Shown one piece after another: positions 1 to 8,666 of a stretch of DNA of 52,934 bases. The notes beneath the pieces are model-generated. The model did no database searches. It worked only from the letters and a program-made list of their open reading frames with translations, and had not been told where the DNA came from. The translations under genes were made by a program, and so were the position numbers. Numbering within the stretch: position 1 is the first letter of the stretch; each line of letters begins with the position of its first letter. The stretch is from positions 1 through 52,934 of the forward strand of contig JAPLXV010000022.1 of the NCBI GenBank assembly GCA_026395895.1, given 5' to 3'. This DNA is from Candidatus Nomurabacteria bacterium (lineage in GTDB: Bacteria > Patescibacteriota > Minisyncoccia > Phycocordibacterales > UBA9973).

Positions 1-2
1 GA

Positions 3-134
3 ACAGATTTTGCTACTATATCAAATGAAATGATTTCTCGTATTGAATATATACTTAATACGAGACCAAGAAAGCGTCTGGGTTGGAAGACGCCATTAGA
101 AGTTTTTAATGAAAGTGTTGCACTTCAATGTTGA
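3..134 (+). pseudogene. IS30-family transposase, C-terminal remnant (truncated by window edge)
   Basis: Open frame to TGA at 132-134 translating TDFATISNEMISRIEYILNTRPRKRLGWKTPLEVFNESVALQC; 'LNTRPRKRLGWKTPLEVF' is typical of IS30 transposase C-termini. The 5' part lies outside the window, so intact versus truncated cannot be decided. Confidence 0.75.
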
Positions 135-171
135 ATGTACTGATTCATTTTATGACCTAAATCAGAATTTG

Positions 172-180
172 TGCTATAAT
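172..180 (+). promoter_or_regulatory. Extended -10 promoter candidate (TGCTATAAT) for the cupredoxin gene
   Basis: tgctataat about 33 bp upstream of the ATG at 213. Confidence 0.45.
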
Positions 181-212
181 GAGTTCATTATAAGTTTAAT
201 CTTTTATTTTTT

Positions 213-653
213 ATGAAAAAAACATTCGTAATTATTGTAATATTAGTAGTAATTATAGTTGGGATTTATTTGGTTACCTCAAATAATAATTCAAATGTGA
301 CTCCGATAGACACTTCTCAAACGACTGCGCCAGTCACACAGTCACAAACTACGACTACTACCACTTCGACGACCGTTACTCCTAACACTTCTACAGCTGC
401 TAGTGTTTCTGTGGATATTAGAAATTTCTCTTTTAGTCCAGCTACACTAACAATTAAATCAGGGACAAAAGTAACATGGGTTAATAATGACACAGTAGCT
501 CATACAATCACATCAGATTCTGGTAATCTGCTTAATTCTCCAATTATTTCCTCAGGGCAATCATTTGATTTCACTTTTACCACTGTTGGTTCTGTGAGTT
601 ATCATTGTGCTATTCATCCTTCAATGAAGGGGACAGTTACAGTGGAGAAATAG
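213..653 (+). CDS. Membrane-anchored plastocyanin/amicyanin-like cupredoxin
   Basis: N-terminal TM/signal, Thr/Ser-rich linker, then FSFSPATLTIKSGTKVTWVNNDTVAHTI...YHCAIHPSMKGTVTV with type-1 copper ligand pattern H...C-x2-H-x2-M. Confidence 0.88.
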   Translation: MKKTFVIIVILVVIIVGIYLVTSNNNSNVTPIDTSQTTAPVTQSQTTTTTTSTTVTPNTSTAASVSVDIRNFSFSPATLTIKSGTKVTWVNNDTVAHTITSDSGNLLNSPIISSGQSFDFTFTTVGSVSYHCAIHPSMKGTVTVEK

Positions 654-707
654 AAAATCCTACTTTTACTTTTTATTTTGCATAAAAAAATGCTATATTT
701 TTTGTAT

Positions 708-779
708 GGCCCTATCGTCTAACGGCTAGGACGTATCCTTCTCAAGGATAAAATCAGAGTCCGATTCTCTGTAGGGTCA
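708..779 (+). tRNA. tRNA-Glu(CTC)
   Basis: Acceptor GGCCCTA/TAGGGTC; anticodon stem-loop tatcc-TTCTCAA-ggata gives CTC; T-arm gagtccgattctc. Confidence 0.9.
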
Positions 780-787
780 CAAAAACA

Positions 788-830
788 AACGGCGCATACC
801 TTTAAAGAATATGCGCTTCGTTTTCTTTTA
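788..830 (+). terminator. Hairpin plus T-rich tail after tRNA-Glu
   Basis: aacg-gcgcata...tatgcgc-ttcgttttctttt. Confidence 0.5.
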
Positions 831-1013
831 GACAAGAAACAAAATCTTTCTGGGGTCCGAACCTTTCAAGTTCAGACTTGCGTGATTTACTTCATGTCCG
901 GCTTCCCGTAATTTTCTTTCTGCTATACTTAAATTGTTTTTTTCTTCCCTCCGTTTGATTTTCTTTTCGTTTAATTTTTGTCTTTTTATTCTTAGAATTT
1001 TGTGAACACACAT
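828..1013 (-). CDS. Small basic hypothetical protein
   Basis: 61-aa Lys/Arg-rich ORF; no family recognised. Confidence 0.35.
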   Translation of the reverse strand: MCVHKILRIKRQKLNEKKIKRREEKNNLSIAERKLREAGHEVNHASLNLKGSDPRKILFLV

Positions 1014-1126
1014 AAGACACTCCTTAAATTTATTAGAAAAAATTAATTAAAAGAACCACTAAGCTTTGTAGTATATATCTAATTTATATAAAAGTCAATC
1101 AAAATTGTGGAAAACTCTTTATTTAT

Positions 1127-2170
1127 CTAGTCTTCCAATTTTGGTTTTTCTAAAGAAAGAGTGGAAAGTTCCGGTGAAGTGCCAGCGATGCGAAGCACAT
1201 CTTTGTCGACTTTCCCCCATTCTTTTTTGGAAGTATTATAATGATTTACCACAGTACCGAGAGCATTGCCAAGTTTATCGTGATATTCATCAAAAGATTT
1301 TAAATGTTTTGTTAATTCGCCAACTCTTTTTATTATTTCTTTTGTTTTTTCCTCTATATGCATAGCCCTCAATCCTTGAAGGACAGTTTGCAAATAAGCC
1401 AGAAAAGAAGTAGGGGAAGTGATGATGACTTTGTATTTTCCAGCAGCCCGTTGAATTAAATTTTCATTATCTTCTCCCGCTCCAACTTTGTTTGTCAGAA
1501 GATCGTAATAAATAGCCTCATGCGGGATAAACATAAAAGCAAAATCAGTCGTATCTTTTTCAGGTTGTATATATTTTGCAGTTTCAGTAATTCTATTTTT
1601 TAAATCATTTACAAAAACTGTTTCCAGTCTTTTCTTTTCAGCTGGGTTATTTTCTTCTACCATTTTGTTGTAGTTTTCCAAAGAAAATTTTGAATCTATT
1701 GGAATAATTTTATCTTTGACAAATACTACAGCATCCACAATGGTACCATCAGGAAATGGATATTGCATTTGGTAGCTTTCAGGGGGAAGAACATTTTTCA
1801 AAACTGTTTCTAAATAATATTCACCCAGTATTCCACGTTGTTTTGGATTTTTTAAAATATCTTGCAAACTTTGAAGCTGGTCAGCAAAAGAGATAACTTG
1901 CTTATTGGTTTCGTCTAATCTTGTCAGTCTTTCTGTTACATCCCGAATTATTTCATTTGATTGAGAAGAATGAAATTTTAAGCTTTCCTGTACTTGTTTA
2001 TGAGATTCACCGAGTTTGTTGTCTACTGTTCTTGATAATTCATTTAGTTGCTGGAGTATGAGTTGAAGTCCTGTATCATTTTCAGGTTTTTTATCTTTTT
2101 TCCCAAACAAAAAATAAGCAATAATGCCTCCAACCAAAACTGCAATGATAATTATTAAAATAATTTCCAT
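1127..2170 (-). CDS. rmuC: DNA recombination protein RmuC
   Basis: N-terminal TM, coiled coil, then GILGEYYLETVLKNVLPPESYQMQYPFPDGTIVDAVVFVKDKIIPIDSKFSLENY, the RmuC core. Confidence 0.93.
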   Translation of the reverse strand: MEIILIIIIAVLVGGIIAYFLFGKKDKKPENDTGLQLILQQLNELSRTVDNKLGESHKQVQESLKFHSSQSNEIIRDVTERLTRLDETNKQVISFADQLQSLQDILKNPKQRGILGEYYLETVLKNVLPPESYQMQYPFPDGTIVDAVVFVKDKIIPIDSKFSLENYNKMVEENNPAEKKRLETVFVNDLKNRITETAKYIQPEKDTTDFAFMFIPHEAIYYDLLTNKVGAGEDNENLIQRAAGKYKVIITSPTSFLAYLQTVLQGLRAMHIEEKTKEIIKRVGELTKHLKSFDEYHDKLGNALGTVVNHYNTSKKEWGKVDKDVLRIAGTSPELSTLSLEKPKLED

Positions 2171-2174
2171 ATAA

Positions 2175-2891
2175 TTATTTCCCTAAATAATGTTTTAAAG
2201 TGTAAATCCAATCTTCGTCAATTTGATCGCCTTCGATTTTTTGGGCTAATAGCCATTCCAAATATCCACGGTCAGTACGCATTATTTCTTCTATACTTTT
2301 GCCGTTATGTTTTCCGAACCTGATTGATTTAAAAAGCGATGGATGAGAAGAGATCTCTATCATTTTTTGTATTGCTTTGTTTTCATCTATTTTTTCTTGT
2401 TCTATTAATTTTTTCTTTAATCTTTCATAAAGTTTTTCCAATACCAAGACATCTCCAAGAGCATCATGAGCGGCAGCATTTATTTCAATATCTAAAAAGT
2501 ATCGTAAATATTGCAAATTGTATTTCTCTATCTTTTCATCCGGATCTAAATATCTGGAAAGTCTTAAAGTGCAAATAAAATTTGTAGGAGTAATGTCTTC
2601 CTTTTTTATAATCATCAAATCAAAAGGGGCATTATGGGCCACCACTACCGAATTTTTATTTTCAAAAAGCTCTTTGATTTTTGGTAAATCACTGCTTTCA
2701 CTAAAAGCAGGTTTATCTTCTAACATTTTATTTGAAATATGATGTACAGCCGAAGCTTCTGGAGGAACTTTTATTGGGGGTTTATAAAGGCCAACAAAAG
2801 TATCATTACCACTTTTATAGGCGATTTGGCATAAAAAATCCTTTTCTGTATTACCAGTAGTCTCCGTATCAAAAAAGATGATATTTGGCAT
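2175..2891 (-). CDS. DnaQ-like 3'-5' exonuclease with C-terminal DUF3820-like region
   Basis: FFDTETTG ExoI motif, VVAHNAPFDL, HDALGDVLVL; C-term RFGKHNGKSIEEI. Confidence 0.85.
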   Translation of the reverse strand: MPNIIFFDTETTGNTEKDFLCQIAYKSGNDTFVGLYKPPIKVPPEASAVHHISNKMLEDKPAFSESSDLPKIKELFENKNSVVVAHNAPFDLMIIKKEDITPTNFICTLRLSRYLDPDEKIEKYNLQYLRYFLDIEINAAAHDALGDVLVLEKLYERLKKKLIEQEKIDENKAIQKMIEISSHPSLFKSIRFGKHNGKSIEEIMRTDRGYLEWLLAQKIEGDQIDEDWIYTLKHYLGK

Positions 2892-2928
2892 TAGTATATT
2901 TTAACATATTTTGTTATAATTTAGGAAG

Positions 2929-3059
2929 AATATTGTTTTTAGAAAGCCTTGCGCAGGAGCTTAGAAAATAAAGGAGGTAATCTGACTATTATTTTCTTGA
3001 GCGACGAGCAGTTCGCTGGCAAAGCTTTGCCAGATAGATTGCTTTATAAAAATAATATT
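2929..3059. repeat. Nested intergenic inverted-repeat element
   Basis: Outer arms 2929-2947 aatattgtttttagaaagc and 3041-3059 gctttataaaaataatatt (17/19 complementary); inner agaaaataa/ttattttct; perfect 18-bp palindrome ctggcaaagctttgccag at 3016-3033. Confidence 0.7.
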
Positions 3060-3072
3060 TTCCATAAATTAT

Positions 3073-3522
3073 ATGTTACATGAACAAATCAAAAATAGTA
3101 TAAAAGAAGCGATGTTGGCAAAAAATACCGTTTTACTTGAGACTTTGCGAAGTATGGTAGCCGCCTTTACTAATGAACTTGTTTCAAAAGGAAAAAAGCC
3201 GAATGAAATGCTAGATGATGAAGGAGCACTTGCTGTCATTACTCGTCTTTCAAAACAAAGAAAAGATTCGATAGAACAATTCAAAAAGGGGAATCGAGAA
3301 GATTTAGTAAAAGTAGAAGAAGCGCAATTAGCTATTTTGGAAACTTATTTACCGAAACTAATGGAGAAAAGTGAAATTGAAAAAATCGCGAAAGAGAAAA
3401 AAGAGGAATTAAATATTACAGATGCAACCAAAAAAGGAATGTTAATGTCCGCATTAATGAAAGATTTAAAAGGTAAGGCAGACGGGGGGATTGTTAAAGA
3501 GGTGGTAGATAGTCTTTTTTAA
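3073..3522 (+). CDS. GatB/YqeY domain protein
   Basis: MLHEQIKNSIKEAMLAKNTVLLETLRSMVAAFTN...SKQRKDSIEQFKKGNREDLVKVEEAQLAILETYLPKLM, YqeY family pattern. Confidence 0.92.
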   Translation: MLHEQIKNSIKEAMLAKNTVLLETLRSMVAAFTNELVSKGKKPNEMLDDEGALAVITRLSKQRKDSIEQFKKGNREDLVKVEEAQLAILETYLPKLMEKSEIEKIAKEKKEELNITDATKKGMLMSALMKDLKGKADGGIVKEVVDSLF

Positions 3523-3528
3523 TACTTT

Positions 3529-4158
3529 ATGTATACAGTCAAATTTTTAACTACTTTAGTGGAGCAGCATCAAATACTAGCTTATGGTGCTATTTTTCTT
3601 GGCCTCATTTTTGAGGGGGAAGTAGTTGTTATTACCACCGGAGTTTTAGCTTATCTTGGAGCTTTAGATTTTACCTTATCGCTTGTTCTTATTTTTACTG
3701 GAAGTTTTGTAAAAACTTTTGTTTTGTATTATTTAGGAGAAGTAGTAAATAAAAAATTTAGTCATAGCAAGTTTTTTCAATTCATTGAAAAAAGAGTGCT
3801 CTTTTTTATGCCCAGATTTAAACAAAAACCATTTTGGTCTATCTTTCTTTCAAAATTTATTATGGGAACGAATTACTTAGTTATTTTATTTTCAGGATAT
3901 ATTAAAATTAATTTGAAAACTTTTTTAAAAGCAGAAGTCATTTCCACGATTATTTGGGCACCCCTTCTTTTATCTCTTGGATTTTTCTTTAGTCAAACGG
4001 CTATTTCAATAAGTAAAGAAATAGGTAAATTTTCTTTAATTATTTTCGCTTTTGTTATAGTCTTTTTGCTTTTTGATAAGATTGTTTCTTCTATTTATAC
4101 TTTCTTTGAATATTTTAAAAATGGAGTTAATGGAAACGGAAATGGAGACAAAGAGTAA
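3529..4158 (+). CDS. DedA family (SNARE-associated-like) membrane protein
   Basis: Multi-TM; FLGLIFEGEVVVITTGVLAYLG and SKFIMGTNYLVILFSGY. Confidence 0.8.
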   Translation: MYTVKFLTTLVEQHQILAYGAIFLGLIFEGEVVVITTGVLAYLGALDFTLSLVLIFTGSFVKTFVLYYLGEVVNKKFSHSKFFQFIEKRVLFFMPRFKQKPFWSIFLSKFIMGTNYLVILFSGYIKINLKTFLKAEVISTIIWAPLLLSLGFFFSQTAISISKEIGKFSLIIFAFVIVFLLFDKIVSSIYTFFEYFKNGVNGNGNGDKE

Positions 4159-5098
4159 AACAATACATTCGAATACCTCAGTACCTATGGTCAAATTGGT
4201 TACACATAATGGATCTTTTCACGCGGACGATGTTTTTGCTGCGGCCACACTTTCTTTAATGTTAGAAAAAAAGGGAGAAAGTTTTGAAATAATTCGCACT
4301 CGCAATCATGAAATAATAAAAGAGGGGGACTATGTTTTTGATGTGGGTGGCACATACGATGCAGATGCTAATAGATTTGATCATCATCAAATAGGAGGAG
4401 CAGGAAAAAGACCAGTTCTACCAAGTTTAGGTGGGGAAAACGGTATAGAATATGCTTCTTTTGGTCTTGTTTGGAAAAAATTTGGTAAAGAATTAACTGG
4501 ATCAGATAAAATAGTTGAATTGATAGATAAACATATTGCTATTCCCATAGACGCATCAGATAATGGTTTTGATTTAGTTGAAAGTAAATATAATGCTTTA
4601 CCTTATTCCATTCAACATTTTTTTGAGTCAATGAGTCCTACTTGGCGTGAAACTAATATAACTGATGATGAAATATTTTTAAAATGTATAGAAATTGCAA
4701 AAATAGTTTTGTCTAGGGAAATTATTCAAGCTAGAGATTCTATTTTGGCAGAAGAAAAAGTTATATCAATTTATCAAAAAGCGACAGATAAAAGAATAAT
4801 CGTTTTAGATGAAAATTATCCATACCAAGATATTTTAGATAATTTAAAAGAATTGCTTTTTATTATTTATCCTAGGACCAATGATAATCTTTGGGGAGTA
4901 AAAGCAGCTAGAAAAAATAAAACAACTTTTAAAAATAGGAAAGATTTTCCAAAAAGTTGGGCAGGGCTTCGAGATGAAGAATTACAGAAAGTAACGGGAG
5001 TATCTGATGCTGTGTTTTGTCATAAAGCACTTTTCTTAGCTGTTGCGAAAAGTAAAGAAGGAGCAATCAAATTAGCAGAATTAGCACTTTCGGTGTAA
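4142..5098 (+). CDS. MYG1-family metal-dependent protein hydrolase/exonuclease
   Basis: VKLVTHNGSFHADDVFAAATLSLM, FDHHQIGGAGKR, WAGLRDEELQKVTGVSDAVFCHKALFLAVAKSKEGA. The start may instead be 4187; the listed ORF start at 4073 overlaps dedA deeply. Confidence 0.88.
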   Translation: METKSKTIHSNTSVPMVKLVTHNGSFHADDVFAAATLSLMLEKKGESFEIIRTRNHEIIKEGDYVFDVGGTYDADANRFDHHQIGGAGKRPVLPSLGGENGIEYASFGLVWKKFGKELTGSDKIVELIDKHIAIPIDASDNGFDLVESKYNALPYSIQHFFESMSPTWRETNITDDEIFLKCIEIAKIVLSREIIQARDSILAEEKVISIYQKATDKRIIVLDENYPYQDILDNLKELLFIIYPRTNDNLWGVKAARKNKTTFKNRKDFPKSWAGLRDEELQKVTGVSDAVFCHKALFLAVAKSKEGAIKLAELALSV

Positions 5099-5190
5099 AA
5101 TTAAGAAAATCAAAAATTTCTGAGCCTTCGCCCTCGGAGTCATAAGGACAGGGGATCCACGACTCTTAAAATTTTTATTTTCTTAATTTT
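5097..5190. repeat. Intergenic long inverted repeat filling the MYG1-obgE gap
   Basis: Left arm 5097-5119 aaaattaagaaaatcaaaaattt; right arm 5169-5190 aaatttttattttcttaatttt; 22 of 23 complementary with one bulge. Confidence 0.8.
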
Positions 5191-5192
5191 AT

Positions 5193-6191
5193 ATGGCCTT
5201 CATTGATGAAATAAAAATATATGCAGAAGCTGGACGCGGTGGAGACGGTGTGGTTCGTTGGCGTCAGGAAAAATTTATACCGAAAGGCGGACCAGCCGGA
5301 GGAGATGGTGGGCGCGGCGGAGATTTTTACGTGCAAGCTGTGCGTGATATTCACATACTTTCAAAATACAAAGCGAAAAAAAGTTTTAGCGCTGAGCGCG
5401 GGGAAGATGGTGGCAAAAAAAGTTTGCATGGAAAAAAAGGGGATGATTTTGTTTTAGAATTACCGATTGGTTCCATCATTACTAATTTAGAAACTGATGA
5501 AAAATGGCAATTATTAAAAGAGGAAGAAAAGGTTTTGCTTTTGAAGGGCGGATATGGAGGATATGGTAATGAACATTTTAAAAGTTCCACTAATACCACT
5601 CCAAAAGAAAATAAACCAGGGGTAGATGGAGAGCATGGTAATTTTCATATTGAACTGGAACTTTTTGCTGATATTGGGCTAGTTGGGCTACCAAATGCCG
5701 GTAAATCGTCCTTATTGAACGCTATAACCAATGCTGACGCCAAGGTGGGAGATTATGAGTTTACGACCTTAGATCCGAATTTAGGGGATTTTTACGGATA
5801 CACTATTGCGGACATTCCAGGACTGATAGAAGGAGCGAATACAGGCAAAGGTTTGGGGGTAAAATTTTTGCGACATATTAAACGTACAAAAATGATTGCG
5901 CATTTAGTTTCTTTCGAAAATGCTAATATGGTTAAAAGATATAAAGAAATTCGAAAGGAGTTAGAAAAATATGATAAAAATTTAGGTTTAGGCGAAGAAG
6001 GATTGTCAAAAAAAGATGAAATAATTGTTTTGACTAAGTCAGATGTGGTAGAAGATAATAAATTTATAGAAAAAAAGAAAAAAGAATTTGAAAAATTAAG
6101 CAAAAAAGTTTTTGTTCTCTCCTTATATAATGATAAATCAGTAAAAACTTTTCGAGACGAATTAGTGAAAATTCTAGGAAAAAAGGTATAA
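5193..6191 (+). CDS. obgE: GTPase Obg/CgtA
   Basis: Gly-rich OBG domain (AGRGGDGVVRWRQEKFIPKGGPAGGDGGRGGDF), G1 GLPNAGKSSLLNAIT, DIPGLIEGA, TKSD. Confidence 0.97.
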   Translation: MAFIDEIKIYAEAGRGGDGVVRWRQEKFIPKGGPAGGDGGRGGDFYVQAVRDIHILSKYKAKKSFSAERGEDGGKKSLHGKKGDDFVLELPIGSIITNLETDEKWQLLKEEEKVLLLKGGYGGYGNEHFKSSTNTTPKENKPGVDGEHGNFHIELELFADIGLVGLPNAGKSSLLNAITNADAKVGDYEFTTLDPNLGDFYGYTIADIPGLIEGANTGKGLGVKFLRHIKRTKMIAHLVSFENANMVKRYKEIRKELEKYDKNLGLGEEGLSKKDEIIVLTKSDVVEDNKFIEKKKKEFEKLSKKVFVLSLYNDKSVKTFRDELVKILGKKV

Positions 6192-6229
6192 CCCCGTAGT
6201 AGAACTTTAAAAAAATTTCACTACAGGGT
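6191..6229. repeat. Intergenic hairpin starting at the obgE stop codon
   Basis: accccgtagt (6191-6200) / actacagggt (6220-6229), one G-T mismatch. Confidence 0.55.
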
Positions 6230-6240
6230 ATAATAAAGTT

Positions 6241-7722
6241 ATGGGAAAGAAATATTACCCGACAATTGGGCTTGAAATACACGCTGAGTTGAAGACAAAC
6301 ACGAAAATGTTTTGTAGTTGCAAGAATGACCCTGATGAAAAAAAACCGAATGTAAATATTTGTCCTGTTTGCATGGCGCATCCGGGAGCTTTGCCAGTCA
6401 TTAATAAAAAAGCTATCGAAAATGTTATCAAAGTTGGTTTGGCGATAGAAGGGAAAATTGCTGATTTTACAGAATTTGATAGAAAAAATTATTTTTATCC
6501 AGATATACCGAAAGGTTATCAGATTTCTCAATATAAATATCCGATAGTTTCCGGGGGGCATTTGGCAGATTTTGACGTCACTCGAGTGCATTTAGAAGAA
6601 GATACGGCTAATAATAAACATTTCCCCGAAGCCCAGCTTAGGGGAGTTGGAGTTTCCCCTAAGCTGGGCTTCGGGGAAGAAGGATACTCTTTAATCGATT
6701 TCAATCGCGCTGGGGTTCCTTTGATGGAACTCGTGACAGAGCCGGTGACTTTCGAAGATGCTGAAAAAGCTGCCAAGAGCGCTTCTTCGTTTGCAAAAGA
6801 ACTCCAGTTAATACTTTGGTATCTTGGAGTGTCCGAAGCGAATATGGAAAAAGGAGAAATGAGAGTGGAGGCAAATATTTCGGTTTCTGAAAATAAGAAA
6901 AAATTAGGTACGAAAGTGGAAGTAAAAAATTTGAACTCTTTTAAGAGTGTAGAAAAAGCCATCAAATTTGAATTAGATAGAATGATAAAACTTTCTGAGG
7001 ATGGTAAAGATCAAGAAATAGTACAAGAAACTCGAGGTTGGGATGAAGGAGGACAAAAGACATTTTCACAGAGAAAAAAAGAATCTAGTCATGACTACAG
7101 ATATTTTCCAGAACCAGATTTACCAAAAATGAAACTTCACGAAGCTTTTGATTTGGAAAAAATGAAAAAAGAATTACCAGAATTGCCTCAGGCAAAAAGA
7201 TTGAGATATAAAAAAGATTTTGGGATTAAAGATGAAGACATAGAAAGTTATATTAATGATTTTGAGCTAGGAAAATGGTTTGAAGAAATTGCGATATTTT
7301 TAAAAAATCCTGAGGAAGTTAAAATAGCTTCAAACTATATTACTTCTGATTATTTGGGAATCAAAAAAACGCAGACGGAAGCAAGGCTTCCGTCTGCGGG
7401 AAACTTTGCAGAACTTATAAATTTGGTTGCAGATAATAAAATTTCTTCGCGTGTGGCGAAAGACATTTTAGCTATGATTGTTTTGAAAGATGAATCTCCG
7501 CTTAAAATCGCGACAGAAAAAAGTTTATTGCAGAAAAACGACGAGAAAGAAGTAAAAACTATCGTAGAGAAAATAGTTAAAGAAAATCCAGAAGTTGTGG
7601 CTACTTATAAGGCTGGTAAAGAAAACGCCATAATGTCCTTGGTTGGGAAAGTGATAAAAGAAAGTAAAGGTAGTGCCAATCCACAAATTGTTATCAAAAT
7701 GTTGAAGGATTTGCTAAAATAG
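6241..7722 (+). CDS. gatB: Asp-tRNA(Asn)/Glu-tRNA(Gln) amidotransferase subunit B
   Basis: YYPTIGLEIHAELKTNTKMFC, CPVCMAHPGALPVIN, SLIDFNRAGVPLMELVTEP, SSHDYRYFPEPDLP. Confidence 0.97.
   Translation: MGKKYYPTIGLEIHAELKTNTKMFCSCKNDPDEKKPNVNICPVCMAHPGALPVINKKAIENVIKVGLAIEGKIADFTEFDRKNYFYPDIPKGYQISQYKYPIVSGGHLADFDVTRVHLEEDTANNKHFPEAQLRGVGVSPKLGFGEEGYSLIDFNRAGVPLMELVTEPVTFEDAEKAAKSASSFAKELQLILWYLGVSEANMEKGEMRVEANISVSENKKKLGTKVEVKNLNSFKSVEKAIKFELDRMIKLSEDGKDQEIVQETRGWDEGGQKTFSQRKKESSHDYRYFPEPDLPKMKLHEAFDLEKMKKELPELPQAKRLRYKKDFGIKDEDIESYINDFELGKWFEEIAIFLKNPEEVKIASNYITSDYLGIKKTQTEARLPSAGNFAELINLVADNKISSRVAKDILAMIVLKDESPLKIATEKSLLQKNDEKEVKTIVEKIVKENPEVVATYKAGKENAIMSLVGKVIKESKGSANPQIVIKMLKDLLK
6622..6678. 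repeat. In-frame palindromic element inside gatB (family F1)
   Basis: Perfect 24-bp arms ttccccgaagcccagcttagggga / tcccctaagctgggcttcggggaa with 9-nt spacer; exactly 19 codons encoding FPEAQLRGVGVSPKLGFGE. Confidence 0.95.
7370..7398. repeat. In-frame palindrome inside gatB
   Basis: cgcagacggaagc-aag-gcttccgtctgcg, perfect 13-bp arms, encoding TQTEARLPSAG. Confidence 0.85.
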
Positions 7723-7726
7723 AAGG

Positions 7727-8587
7727 ATGAAAACATTACGTGAATACATAAAAGAAGCGGAAGAAAAAGGAGTGGCTATCGGCCATTTTAATATTTCTAA
7801 TCTAGAAGGGTTACATGGGATTTATAATGCCGCGAAAAAATTGAGTTTACCTATTGTAATCGGTCTTTCAGAAGGGGAAGAAAATTTTGTTGGCAGAGAA
7901 GAAGCAGTAGCTCTTATTCAGGCTATTCGTCAGAGAGATAATTATCCAATATTTTTAAATGCTGATCATCATTATAATTTTGAATCGGTAAAATTAGCGC
8001 TGGATGCGGGTTATGACTCTGCTATTATTGATGCTGTAAAATTACCTCTTGAAGAAAATATCATACTTACTAAAAAATGTGTGGATTATGCGAAAAGTTT
8101 AAACAGAGAAGTGCTTATAGAAGCTGAACTTGGTTTTATTGGAACTTCTTCAAAATTGTTAGACGAAATTCCAGAAGGAATTTCGGAAGCAACAATGACT
8201 AAACCTGAAGACGCGAAATATTTTGTAGAAAAAACTAGTATTGATTTACTTGCACCATCTGTGGGGAATGTGCATGGAATGGTCAAAGGAGGAAATCCGA
8301 GATTAGATATCGAAAGAATAAAAAAGATTCGTGAAGCTTGTGGTGTGCCTTTAGTCTTACATGGTGGTTCCGGAATTTCTGATGAAGATTTTACTGATGC
8401 TATAAAAGCGGGGATTTCTATGATTCACATAAATACTGAAATACGTGTAGCTTATAGAGAAGCTCTAGAAAAATATTTGAAAGAAAATCCAAAAGAAGTT
8501 GCGCCTTATAAAACATTACAACCAGCCGTGGAAACCATAGAAAAAGTAGTCGAAGCTCGATTGAAACTTTTTAATCATATAAAATAA
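7727..8587 (+). CDS. Class II fructose-bisphosphate aldolase family protein
   Basis: AIGHFNISNLEGLHGIYNAA, NADHHYNFESVKLALDAGYDSAIIDAVKLPLEENI, LVLHGGSGISDEDF, INTEIRVAYREAL. Confidence 0.93.
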   Translation: MKTLREYIKEAEEKGVAIGHFNISNLEGLHGIYNAAKKLSLPIVIGLSEGEENFVGREEAVALIQAIRQRDNYPIFLNADHHYNFESVKLALDAGYDSAIIDAVKLPLEENIILTKKCVDYAKSLNREVLIEAELGFIGTSSKLLDEIPEGISEATMTKPEDAKYFVEKTSIDLLAPSVGNVHGMVKGGNPRLDIERIKKIREACGVPLVLHGGSGISDEDFTDAIKAGISMIHINTEIRVAYREALEKYLKENPKEVAPYKTLQPAVETIEKVVEARLKLFNHIK

Positions 8588-8666
8588 AAATGTATTCACA
8601 GCTTTTCGAAACAATTAGAAACTTTTTGCACTGGATTCAAATTTTTTTTGACTAATATAAATTTAT

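Noticed and set aside
1105-1365. 86-aa plus-strand ORF overlapping rmuC
   Set aside because: Antisense to the conserved rmuC; low-complexity hydrophobic ending.
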